Below, piece after piece: positions 31,452 to 38,859 of a stretch of 39,807 nucleotides of DNA. Numbering within the stretch: the first letter of the stretch is position 1; every line of letters starts with the position of its first letter. Origin of the DNA: Ardenticatenaceae bacterium. Lineage in GTDB: Bacteria; Chloroflexota; Anaerolineae; Promineifilales; Promineifilaceae. The notes beneath the pieces were generated by a model that searched no databases, was not told where the DNA came from, and was given only the letters and a program-made list of their open reading frames with translations. Location of the stretch: NCBI GenBank assembly GCA_027054335.1, contig JALUPA010000071.1, forward strand, positions 1 to 39,807. The letters run 5' to 3'. A program made the position numbers and the translations under genes.

Positions 31452-33462
31452 TTGACCGTTGGTTTTGTCGCCGCCTTCTGCGCTGTCGTATAGAGCCACT
31501 GGCAGTCACGGCCGTTTCCTGTGGCAGCATCTCAGCAATGTGGGTAAAGGCATCCTCCGCGTGGGGTAAATGAATCGCTTTCACAAAGGCTTCCTGAAAC
31601 TCCGGGTCAACGGCCGTTTCCACATACGTCACCCGCGGCGCCAATGCCTGCGCTTCGCTGCGTTTTTGCCGGTTCAACAGGGCAATCCGCGCCCCATCTC
31701 CGGCGGCATTGCCTACAGCCGTTACCTTTTGCAAATCGCAGTCAGGAATCAGACCCAGAATCATGGCGTGTTGGGGATCAATATAACTGCCAAACGCCCC
31801 CGCCAGCACAATTTTATCCACCGCAGTCACGCCAGCGCGGCTCATCAACAATTTAGCCCCGGCATAGAGCGCCGCCTTCGCCAACTGGATGTTGCGCACG
31901 TCATCCTGGGTGATGAACAACGATTTGCCGTTGGCCGTCTGCGCCGCTGTTGCCAAAATATAGGCCCCTTTGCGGCCGGGCCACACCATGCGCTCATTGG
32001 TGCAATCCGGGTTAAAACGGCCGTTTGCCAGCAGCACCCCCGCCAGATACAACTCAGCTACCGCCTCAATAATACCTGACCCGCAAATACCCGCCGCCAA
32101 TGCAGCTGAGGGCTGATCCGCTAACCATTCATCCGACCAGCGTTCCTCGCCAATCACCCGGAACCGGGCTTCCTTTGTGATAGGGTCAATGCGCACTCGC
32201 TCAATCGCCCCTAACGCTGCCCGCATCCCGTGCGTAACCTGCGCCCCTTCAAATGCCGGGCCGGTGGGACTGGACGCGCTGTACAGCCACTCCCGATTGC
32301 CCAGCACAATCTCCGCATTCGTACCCACGTCCACAATCAGCATGACTTCATCCTGCCGGTGCGGTTCTTCAGCGATGAGAACCCCTACATTATCTGCACC
32401 CACATGCCCCGCTTCGGCCGGCAGGATGTGGATATTAGCTCCCGGATGCAGCCGCAGCCCCAAATCACGCGCCTTCACGTCCATCCCGTCCCGATTTGCC
32501 AACGCAAACGGAGCGCCGCCCAACGATTCCGGATGAATCCCCAACAAAATATGAATCATCGTGGTGTTGCCCACAAAGACCGCTTCCTGAATCTGCCGGG
32601 CCTTAATCCCGGCTATCTTCACTGCTTGTGCTGCCAGCTTATTCAACGCCGAGATGATCGCCTTGTGCAGCCGGTTCAGTCCGCCCTTGTGCCGCGCGGC
32701 GTAAGAGATGCGGCTCATCAAATCCTCGCCATAGGCCACCTGCGGATTCGTCAGCGATTCCGTCGCCAAAATCACGCCCGTGCGTAAATCGCACAAATGC
32801 CCCGCAACCGTCGTGCTGCCGATGTCTACTGCCAGCCCGTACACCCCTTCCGCGTACCCCGGCTGCACGTCAATCAGTTCTCGCTCCTGCCACAGCGTCA
32901 GGGTAACAGCGCGTTGGCCCTCACGCAGCGCCGGCTGCAAACGGCGCAGCGCCGGTAAATCAATCGTCGCCGCTTCAATCTGCCACTGTTCCCGCAAAGC
33001 AGCTTGCACCCGCCCCCAATCGCCCTGATGCTGGCCCAACGCTGCCTTTTCCACCGTCACATACACCTGCCGCACGGCCGGATCAATCTTAATGACCCGT
33101 TCGGTCGCCGTTTTGCGGATGATTTGTTTTTGCCCGCGGCTCTCTTCCGGCACGAAAATCAGCACGTCCCCCTGCACCTGCGCTGCGCAGGAGAGGCGGC
33201 TGCCGGTAATGCCCATCCGTTCCAGAGCCGTCTGTTCTGCTTCACCGATGGGGGAGAGGTGGTCGGGCAAAGACACAATACCGTGTTGGGGAAATTGGCC
33301 GGTTTCCAGATGCACCCGGCACTTTTTGCAAGCCAGATGGCCGCCGCAGATGCTTTCAATCTGCACACCCAACTGCCGCGCCGCTTCGAGAACGGCCGTG
33401 CCTGCCGCCACCGTCCCCCGCCTACCCGACGGCATAAAAATGACCTGGTGTTTGGTTGTCAT
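31444..33462 (-). CDS. RACo-like corrinoid activation protein (2Fe-2S ferredoxin-ASKHA fusion)
   Basis: This 672-residue protein reductively rescues corrinoid proteins that fall into the inactive Co(II) state. An N-terminal [2Fe-2S] ferredoxin domain has Cys39, Cys45, Cys48 (C-x5-C-x2-C) and Cys92. After a linker, the DUF4445/ASKHA ATPase region begins near 205 with G-L-A-V-D-I-G-S-T-T-V-A-G (phosphate 1). It has further motifs in I-V-D-V-G-T-N-A-E-I-V-L-G (phosphate 2) and V-L-A-G-A-F-G-S-Y-I (adenosine). The C-terminus ends R-Q-R-R-R-R-R-Q-N-Q-R-S-N-V, an Arg-rich tail also seen on two other proteins of the operon. The gene lies 72 bases after the MtgA-like gene. Confidence 0.9.
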   Translation of the reverse strand: MTTKHQVIFMPSGRRGTVAAGTAVLEAARQLGVQIESICGGHLACKKCRVHLETGQFPQHGIVSLPDHLSPIGEAEQTALERMGITGSRLSCAAQVQGDVLIFVPEESRGQKQIIRKTATERVIKIDPAVRQVYVTVEKAALGQHQGDWGRVQAALREQWQIEAATIDLPALRRLQPALREGQRAVTLTLWQERELIDVQPGYAEGVYGLAVDIGSTTVAGHLCDLRTGVILATESLTNPQVAYGEDLMSRISYAARHKGGLNRLHKAIISALNKLAAQAVKIAGIKARQIQEAVFVGNTTMIHILLGIHPESLGGAPFALANRDGMDVKARDLGLRLHPGANIHILPAEAGHVGADNVGVLIAEEPHRQDEVMLIVDVGTNAEIVLGNREWLYSASSPTGPAFEGAQVTHGMRAALGAIERVRIDPITKEARFRVIGEERWSDEWLADQPSAALAAGICGSGIIEAVAELYLAGVLLANGRFNPDCTNERMVWPGRKGAYILATAAQTANGKSLFITQDDVRNIQLAKAALYAGAKLLMSRAGVTAVDKIVLAGAFGSYIDPQHAMILGLIPDCDLQKVTAVGNAAGDGARIALLNRQKRSEAQALAPRVTYVETAVDPEFQEAFVKAIHLPHAEDAFTHIAEMLPQETAVTASGSIRQRRRRRQNQRSNV

Positions 33463-33470
33463 AGTTGCAG

Positions 33471-33532
33471 GGTGGCAAAATGGCAGAGTGGCCAGGTAAC
33501 TTTGCCACCTTGCCCCTCTGCCCCTTTGCCGC
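33471..33532. repeat. GGTGGCAAAATGGCAGAGTGGC inverted repeat
   Basis: GGTGGCAAAATGGCAGAGTGG at the left pairs with CCTCTGCCCCTTTGCC at the right, with additional GCCACCTTGCC units. It fills the gap between the MtgA-like and RACo-like genes. Confidence 0.65.
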
Positions 33533-33534
33533 TT

Positions 33535-34416
33535 TTACCTACGCCACCGTCTACGTCTGCCTTCTCCTTCTGTTTCTGGCTGGCGCTTGGCCCGAATCCA
33601 GGCCACACAATTTTCGTCACGTCCCATGAGAACGTCAGCCGCCATGATGGCTTGCTTTACTTCCGGTTTGAGCGGATTGGTGATAGCGGAAGTCAACCCG
33701 GCGCCAATAGCCATGGCCAGGAACGTGGCGTTGATGTCTTCTCGTCCCGGCAAGCCAAAAGAGATGTTGCTGCCGCCGCCTGTGGTATTCACGCCCAACT
33801 CGTCGTGGATGCGACGCAAAATCGCCAACACCTGTCGCCCGGACTGCGGCAGCGCACCGATGGGCATGATCAGGGGGTCAATGATGACGTCTTCTTTGGG
33901 AATGCCGAAGTCCAGCGCCCGCTCCACAATCTTTTTGGCGACGGCAAAGCGCACGTCCGGGTCGGGGGAGATGCCCGTTTCGTCGTGGGAGAGACCGATA
34001 ACAGCTGCGCCGTATCTCTTCACCAACGGCAGCACTGCTTCCAGCCGCTCCTCCTCACCCGTGACAGAGTTGACCAGCGCCTTGCCGGCAACCACTTCCA
34101 GCCCGCGTTCCAGCGCGGCTACAACGGAAGAATCAATGCAAATCGGAACGTCGGTAACGGATTGCACCAATTGAATGGCCTGGGCCATGATGGCCGGTTC
34201 GTCGGCCATGGGGATACCGGCGTTCACGTCCAAAATGTGCGCCCCGGCGGCCACTTGAGCGATGGCGTCGGCTGCGACGCGGCTGAAATCACCGGCGGCC
34301 ATTTCCCGCGCCAGCGCCTTTCGTCCTGTGGGGTTGATACGTTCGCCGATGATGGTAAACGGCCGTTCCCAGCCAATAATCACCGTTTTCGTTTTTGAAC
34401 TAATAACCGTATCCAT
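33535..34416 (-). CDS. Methyltetrahydrofolate:corrinoid methyltransferase (MtgA/AcsE type, pterin-binding)
   Basis: The 293-residue enzyme has a dihydropteroate-synthase-like TIM barrel that binds tetrahydrofolate. The signature I-G-E-R-I-N-P-T-G near the N-terminus and I-L-D-V-N-A-G-I-P (about 61-69) are typical of this family, as are I-D-S-S and G-L-S-H-D-E. In MtgA it takes the methyl from the methylated corrinoid protein and passes it to THF. I chose ATG at 34416 because GGGG lies about 9 bases upstream; an in-frame ATG nine bases earlier overlaps the corrinoid gene's stop. The C-terminus is E-G-E-G-R-R-R-R-W-R-R. Spacing to the corrinoid gene is one base, so the two are coupled. Confidence 0.9.
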   Translation of the reverse strand: MDTVISSKTKTVIIGWERPFTIIGERINPTGRKALAREMAAGDFSRVAADAIAQVAAGAHILDVNAGIPMADEPAIMAQAIQLVQSVTDVPICIDSSVVAALERGLEVVAGKALVNSVTGEEERLEAVLPLVKRYGAAVIGLSHDETGISPDPDVRFAVAKKIVERALDFGIPKEDVIIDPLIMPIGALPQSGRQVLAILRRIHDELGVNTTGGGSNISFGLPGREDINATFLAMAIGAGLTSAITNPLKPEVKQAIMAADVLMGRDENCVAWIRAKRQPETEGEGRRRRWRR

Positions 34417-34417
34417 G

Positions 34418-35074
34418 CTAAGCATTCCCCGCCTTGATCGCCATCAGCTTTTTCGCCATATCTGCCGCGATGGCCGCACTTTTACAATACGCATCCGCCT
34501 CAATCTCCTCGGCAAACGCCTCGTTAATCGGCGCGCCGCCAATCAAGATAACCACGTCGTCACGCAATCCCTTTTCCTTCAAGGCTGCGACGACTGTACC
34601 CATGTACGACATCGTCGTAGTCAACATCGCGCTCATGCCCACCACATCCGGTTGGTGTTCTTCGACGGCGACAACAAACTCAGCGGCGGATTTGTCAATG
34701 CCCAGATCGATGACTTCAAAGCCGCCCCCTTCCATCATCATGACAACCAGGTTTTTGCCGATGTCGTGGATGTCTCCCTTGATGGTACCGATTACCATCT
34801 TGCCCGCAGATTCGACGCCGCTGTCCACCAAATACGGCCGTAGCACATCCAGCCCTGCCTGCATGGCGCGGGCCGAAATCAGCATCTCAGGCACGAAATA
34901 CTCGCCGGCTTCAAACAAAGCCCCCACTTCGGTCATGGCAGCAATCATGCTGTCATTGAGGATCACGTCAGGCGATAGGCCGGCAGCCAACGCTTTTTGT
35001 ACCTGGATTGGCGTTTCTGGCTGATCCCCGTCTAAAATGCACTCATACAGATCGTCTAAAATTTCTTCTTCCAT
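34418..35074 (-). CDS. Corrinoid (B12-binding) methyl-carrier protein, MtbC/MttC/MtgC-like
   Basis: The 218-residue protein is the cobalamin shuttle between methyltransferases. An N-terminal helical cap (about 10-85, E-V-G-A-L-F-E-A-G-E-Y-F-V-P-E-M) is followed by the Rossmann B12-binding domain. Its signature D101-I-H-D-I-G106 puts His103 as the lower cobalt ligand; a glycine-rich S-A-M-L-T-T-T and I-G-G-A-P follow. There is no Arg-rich tail. It would take a methyl from the MttB-family protein and hand it to the MtgA-like enzyme encoded one base downstream. Confidence 0.95.
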   Translation of the reverse strand: MEEEILDDLYECILDGDQPETPIQVQKALAAGLSPDVILNDSMIAAMTEVGALFEAGEYFVPEMLISARAMQAGLDVLRPYLVDSGVESAGKMVIGTIKGDIHDIGKNLVVMMMEGGGFEVIDLGIDKSAAEFVVAVEEHQPDVVGMSAMLTTTMSYMGTVVAALKEKGLRDDVVILIGGAPINEAFAEEIEADAYCKSAAIAADMAKKLMAIKAGNA

Positions 35075-35148
35075 GATTGTTCCTCACGTAGTGCGTATCT
35101 CTCAGCTAACTTTTGCGGCATTGTATAGATGTTCAGACAAACATTTGG

Positions 35149-35205
35149 GGTTTGTAGTAACGACTTTAGTCGTGCAGCGCACCGCTAAAGCGATTACTAC
35201 AAACC
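35149..35205. repeat. GTTTGTAGTAACGACTTTAGTCG inverted repeat
   Basis: The left arm (35149-35172) and right arm (35183-35205) pair closely. The element lies between the MttB and corrinoid protein genes, where it could shape relative expression of operon genes. The related copy is at 16983-17032. Confidence 0.8.
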
Positions 35206-35231
35206 AAAACATTATCTGAGTGTCTATAGTT

Positions 35232-36758
35232 TTAAGATGGACGGCGGCGTCTGCGGCGGCGCATTCGCTGGGTTGAGCCGGCAGCCGCGGGCCGGATGGC
35301 GGGAGGAGGGATGGTGGGCAACGGCCGTTTCTCCACCATTCCCAGCTCAAGCAAACGACGCATCTCAGTATCAATCCGGGCGTCCGTCAACACCGGCGTG
35401 TAAGCTGCCAGCCGCCGTTCCACCTCATCAAAAGCGCGTTTATCCAGTGTTGGCTGGCCCGCTTTTGCCCAATCATCCCGATTTTTCCGGTCAATCACCT
35501 CGCCCGGCAGGTATAATTCCTGCGGCCAATATTTCATCGTGTGTTCAGCTGTAATCATCTCTTGTTCAGCCAGCAGCCCCCGCACCAAATCCAGCGTCGG
35601 CAAATCCTCTACTGGTTTTGTGTCGCGCGCAAATGCCAGCGCCTGCCCACACAGCTCATCGTCAAAAATCAGCTTCGCCAGACTAAACACCAGCACATAA
35701 TCCAGCATCCCCGGCCCGGAAACTGAGTTCACACCCGCCAGGGCAGCCAGCAAAGCGCTGCCAAACGTTTCTGCGCCAGCCTGAGCGTCAAGAAATTTGC
35801 TATCGCTCAAGGCCATGTACGCTTGTGTGGGCAAACCCAACGATTTAGCCACAGTCACGTAAGCCACATCCAGGCGCAGCGCTTCGATGGCCGACATGGG
35901 CGACGTGGCTGCTTTCATATGAAAGGCCGCCGGTGCGCCGCCAAAGAGGACGGGTGTACCCGGCTTAATAATCTGGGCCATCGTCAAGCCGGCCAGCACG
36001 TCGGCCGTGTGGAAGACCGTGGCCCCCACCAGCGTCACCGGGGCGATCAAGCCCATCAAGGTCACCGGTACAATTTCCACAGGAATACCCGCTTCCAGGC
36101 AGTCGAGCAAGTTTTGGCAGGAATCTTCACTGTAACGAAACATACCGGTGGCGGTGATGGTAAAAATGGACAGGGGACGGGCAATGAGGTCGGCTTTGTC
36201 GCGGCGAAAAAGCTGCATCATCTCGGCCATGCGCGGCACACCGTGTTCGGTAAAGGCGCCGGAGACGATTGGCTTGCGCGAGTTGGTCAGGCAAAGGTAG
36301 AGCCGCCAGGCGTCAGAAACCCGGGCTTCGATGTCGTCGTTGGTGGAAAAGGCGGTGGCCAGGTAGGCGATATGGGGCAGTCCATCAGCCAGGCGCACGT
36401 ACTCGACAAAATCGGCCGTTGTCGCCAGGCGGGTATGGCCGGTACGGTGATCGAGTACCTGGAGACCACTGGAACCGGGCGTAAAATGGACGTTGTCACC
36501 ACCAATTTCGGCGTGGGCACGGCCGTCACGATCATATAAAGTAAACGAACGAGGCGTGCTGGCGATAGCAGCATCAACGACGTCAGGGGGGAAAAGGATA
36601 CGGCCGTTACCGGGATCGGCCGTTAAGCCATAATCCAGAAGCCGTTGGCGCAGCTCTGCGCCGCGCACCTCCATGCCAATTTCGCTCAAAATGCGTTTGG
36701 CTTCGTTCAATATCTGTGGAATTAAGTCGTCCTGGAGGATGTTCAGAGTCGGTTTCAT
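35232..36758 (-). CDS. MttB-family (non-pyrrolysine) amine methyltransferase
   Basis: The 508-residue protein belongs to the trimethylamine methyltransferase MttB superfamily ([17 protein letters not shown] core near the C-terminal half). It has no in-frame TAG, so no pyrrolysine. Such members, for example glycine betaine:corrinoid methyltransferase MtgB and its proline betaine, carnitine and butyrobetaine relatives, demethylate quaternary amines. The first gene of the operon starts at ATG 36758, which lies 7 bases after a -10 element, so the mRNA is likely leaderless. The C-terminus ends with [11 protein letters not shown]. Exact substrate cannot be told from sequence. Confidence 0.9.
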   Translation of the reverse strand: MKPTLNILQDDLIPQILNEAKRILSEIGMEVRGAELRQRLLDYGLTADPGNGRILFPPDVVDAAIASTPRSFTLYDRDGRAHAEIGGDNVHFTPGSSGLQVLDHRTGHTRLATTADFVEYVRLADGLPHIAYLATAFSTNDDIEARVSDAWRLYLCLTNSRKPIVSGAFTEHGVPRMAEMMQLFRRDKADLIARPLSIFTITATGMFRYSEDSCQNLLDCLEAGIPVEIVPVTLMGLIAPVTLVGATVFHTADVLAGLTMAQIIKPGTPVLFGGAPAAFHMKAATSPMSAIEALRLDVAYVTVAKSLGLPTQAYMALSDSKFLDAQAGAETFGSALLAALAGVNSVSGPGMLDYVLVFSLAKLIFDDELCGQALAFARDTKPVEDLPTLDLVRGLLAEQEMITAEHTMKYWPQELYLPGEVIDRKNRDDWAKAGQPTLDKRAFDEVERRLAAYTPVLTDARIDTEMRRLLELGMVEKRPLPTIPPPAIRPAAAGSTQRMRRRRRRRPS

Positions 36759-36765
36759 GCTGGTA

Positions 36766-36794
36766 AATATAGCAACGTATGGTATACTGGTCAA
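36766..36794 (-). promoter_or_regulatory. Promoter of the MttB operon (probably leaderless)
   Basis: On the minus strand TTGACC (36794-36789) and TATATT (36771-36766) are spaced by exactly 17 bases, each matching five of six consensus positions. Only seven bases separate the -10 from the ATG at 36758, so transcription should begin at or next to the start codon. There is no Shine-Dalgarno upstream, in agreement with this. Confidence 0.6.
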
Positions 36795-36800
36795 CAGTTT

Positions 36801-36815
36801 TGGAATAGTATTCCA
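36801..36815. promoter_or_regulatory. Perfect TGGAATAGTATTCCA palindrome, probable IclR-family operator
   Basis: The 7-1-7 palindrome lies between the divergent MttB operon and the iclR-type gene, six bases upstream of the MttB -35 and 19 bases before the regulator's ATG. It resembles the known E. coli IclR site TGGAAATnATTTCCA. Binding would touch both promoters: activation or repression of the operon and autoregulation. Confidence 0.6.
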
Positions 36816-36833
36816 CATTATGAAACATGACCG

Positions 36834-37637
36834 ATGACCAAAAGTAAACCATACCCCGGTACACAAGCGGTTATACGCGCCCTTTCGTTGTTAAAGTACT
36901 TTACCGATGACCGCCCCCAATGGAGCCTGGCCGACCTGACCCGTGAAACAGGTCTCAATAAAACGACTGTTTACCGCCTGCTTGCCGCCCTGGAAAGCGA
37001 GGAGATGGTTACCCGCAATCCCCATAACGATACTTACTGTCTGGGATTGGGCGCTATTATCTTAGGCGGTTACGCGCTGCGAACCCATGATTTACGCGCC
37101 ATTTGCCAGCCGGAATTGCAAGTATTGGCCGCCGCAGCCCAGGAAACGGCCGCTCTGGAACTCCTCGTGGGTGCAGATGTTCTCATCCTGGATGAGGTTG
37201 TTGGCGACCGGGTAATAAGCGGCGGGCAGGCTATCGGCACACGTTGGCCCGCCCACGCCACTTCCACCGGCAAAGCGATGTTGTCTTGTTTGAGTTGGGA
37301 GGAGGTAACGGCCGTACTCCCCCGGCCACTCCCCGCTCTCACCCCACACACTATCACTGATCTGGATGCGCTGGCTGCCGATTTGCTCCAAACGCGGGAA
37401 CGCGGTTACGCCATCGCCAACGAAGAACTGGAGTTGGGGCTGGTCGCCATCGGCGCTCCCTTGCTTAACTATGATAACAATGTGGTCGCTGCCATCAGTT
37501 TGGCCGGGCCGCACATTCGACTGACGCCGGAACGCATCCCCCCACTGGGAGAACTTATCCGCGACGCCGCCCGGCGCATCTCCGTTCAACTGGGATATGC
37601 GCCGGATCATTCACAATTTGCAATTTACAATTCATAA
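36834..37637 (+). CDS. IclR-family transcriptional regulator
   Basis: The 267-residue regulator has an N-terminal winged helix-turn-helix (about 10-70: [31 protein letters not shown]). A C-terminal IclR effector domain (about 85-255) carries [11 protein letters not shown] and [20 protein letters not shown]. It probably senses a substrate or product of the neighbouring methylamine genes. The last codons, [10 protein letters not shown], and the stop derive from an AATTTGCAATTTACAATTC-type repeat at 37611-37640. Confidence 0.94.
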   Translation: MTKSKPYPGTQAVIRALSLLKYFTDDRPQWSLADLTRETGLNKTTVYRLLAALESEEMVTRNPHNDTYCLGLGAIILGGYALRTHDLRAICQPELQVLAAAAQETAALELLVGADVLILDEVVGDRVISGGQAIGTRWPAHATSTGKAMLSCLSWEEVTAVLPRPLPALTPHTITDLDALAADLLQTRERGYAIANEELELGLVAIGAPLLNYDNNVVAAISLAGPHIRLTPERIPPLGELIRDAARRISVQLGYAPDHSQFAIYNS

Positions 37638-37640
37638 TTC
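37611..37640. repeat. CAATTTGCAATTTACAATTCA repeat at the end of iclR
   Basis: AT-rich TTGCAATTTACAATTCATAA units make up the last codons and stop of the iclR-type gene and run into the gap before the next gene. The unit resembles a repeat common in Chloroflexota and other environmental genomes. Confidence 0.5.
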
Positions 37641-37650
37641 AGGAGTCCCT

Positions 37651-38841
37651 ATGCCCATACCAACCCCCTTCCATTCACGCACGTCGGCCGTATGCGAAAG
37701 CTACGAATGGCGCAACTGGTCCGGCTACCTGGCTGCCGGCTTGTACGAGCCGTCGCATGAACGCGAATATTTCGCCATTCGCAACAGCGCGGCGATGATT
37801 GACGTATCGCCCCTGTTCAAATATGAAATCACTGGCCCTGACGCCGCCCGTCTGGTGGACCGCATCATTACCCGTGACGTGAGTAAATGCCGGGTAGGGC
37901 AGGTGCTGTATTCTCCCTGGTGCGATGAAGCGGGTAAAGTGATTGACGACGGAACCATCGCCTGCCTGGACGAGAATCATTTCCGCATCACCGCCGCCGA
38001 CCCCAATTTGTACTGGTTTCAGGATGTGGGCTATGGCTTCGACGCCCAAGTGACGGACGTGTCGTCGGATTTGGCGGCGCTCTCACTGCAAGGGCCGAAA
38101 AGCCGGGCTATCCTCAAGGAAGTGGTCAGCGGCATTGATTTTGACCGGTTGAAATATTTCTGGCTGGCGCACGGCCGTATCGCCGACTTCCCCCTCACCG
38201 TCACCCGCACCGGCTACACCGGCGACCTGGGTTACGAGTTGTGGGTACAACCGGAGTATGCTGAACAATTATGGGATCGTTTGGCAGAAGCCGGTCACCG
38301 CTACGGTGCTTTGCCGGCCGGGATGGTGGCTCTGGACATGGCCCGTATCGAAGCCGGACTGCTGCTCATCGAGGTGGATTACATCTCCTCCCACCACGCC
38401 ATCATCGAAGCGCAAAAATCTTCCCCCTTTGAGTTGGGGTTGGGCTGGGCAGTGGCCTTGAACGGCGGCCGTTTCATCGGCCAAAAGGCGCTGCGGGCGG
38501 AAAAGGCGCATGGTTCCACCTGGGCGTTTGTGGGGCTGTCCATTGATTGGGTTGACCTGGAGCGGTTGTTTAACAAGGAGAATTTACCGCCGCAGGTGAC
38601 GGGACGGGCCTCGCGCACGGCCGTTCCCCTCTACAAAAACGGTAAGCAGATAGGCCAGGTGACCAGCCGCACCTTCTCCCCCCTGCTCAAGAAATACATC
38701 GGATTGGGTACGGTGCTGACGCCGTATGCGGCCGTCGGTTCTCAGGTGGAAATGGAAATCACCATTGAGTACAGCCGGGAAAAGGGAAAAGCAACCATTG
38801 TGAAGACGCCGTTTTATGACCCGCCGCATAAGCGGGCGTGA
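37651..38841 (+). CDS. GcvT-family aminomethyltransferase-like protein
   Basis: The 396-residue protein belongs to the tetrahydrofolate-dependent GcvT/DmdA/sarcosine-dehydrogenase C-terminal family. It has I-D-V-S-P-L-F-K-Y-E-I-T-G-P-D-A, then L-A-A-L-S-L-Q-G-P-K-S and the signature T-R-T-G-Y-T-G-D-L-G-Y-E-L-W-V near 190-205. Then come L-D-M-A-R-I-E-A-G and a C-terminal GCV_T_C part with F-S-P-L-L-K-K-Y-I-G-L-G. It transfers a one-carbon unit from an N- or S-methylated substrate to THF. The position in the IclR/MttB locus suggests that it works on methylamine products such as dimethylglycine, but no glycine cleavage genes adjoin. AGGAG precedes the ATG. Confidence 0.9.
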   Translation: MPIPTPFHSRTSAVCESYEWRNWSGYLAAGLYEPSHEREYFAIRNSAAMIDVSPLFKYEITGPDAARLVDRIITRDVSKCRVGQVLYSPWCDEAGKVIDDGTIACLDENHFRITAADPNLYWFQDVGYGFDAQVTDVSSDLAALSLQGPKSRAILKEVVSGIDFDRLKYFWLAHGRIADFPLTVTRTGYTGDLGYELWVQPEYAEQLWDRLAEAGHRYGALPAGMVALDMARIEAGLLLIEVDYISSHHAIIEAQKSSPFELGLGWAVALNGGRFIGQKALRAEKAHGSTWAFVGLSIDWVDLERLFNKENLPPQVTGRASRTAVPLYKNGKQIGQVTSRTFSPLLKKYIGLGTVLTPYAAVGSQVEMEITIEYSREKGKATIVKTPFYDPPHKRA

Positions 38842-38859
38842 TTTTATGCTGGAGGGACC

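Noticed and set aside
33004-34398. A 464-codon open frame on the plus strand
   Set aside because: It runs opposite to the RACo-like and MtgA-like genes, spans their junction, is rich in H/R/Q/G and resembles no protein. The minus-strand genes have full domain sets, so this is a shadow frame of GC-rich DNA.
35232-36758. Possible pyrrolysine-type TMA methyltransferase
   Set aside because: Pyrrolysine MttB needs an in-frame TAG; none occurs in the 508 codons, so a non-pyrrolysine member is called.
37597-37650. Earlier start for the GcvT-like protein, overlapping the end of iclR
   Set aside because: The upstream codons come from the iclR end and the AATTTGCAATTT repeat. AGGAG before ATG 37651 gives the normal N-terminus.
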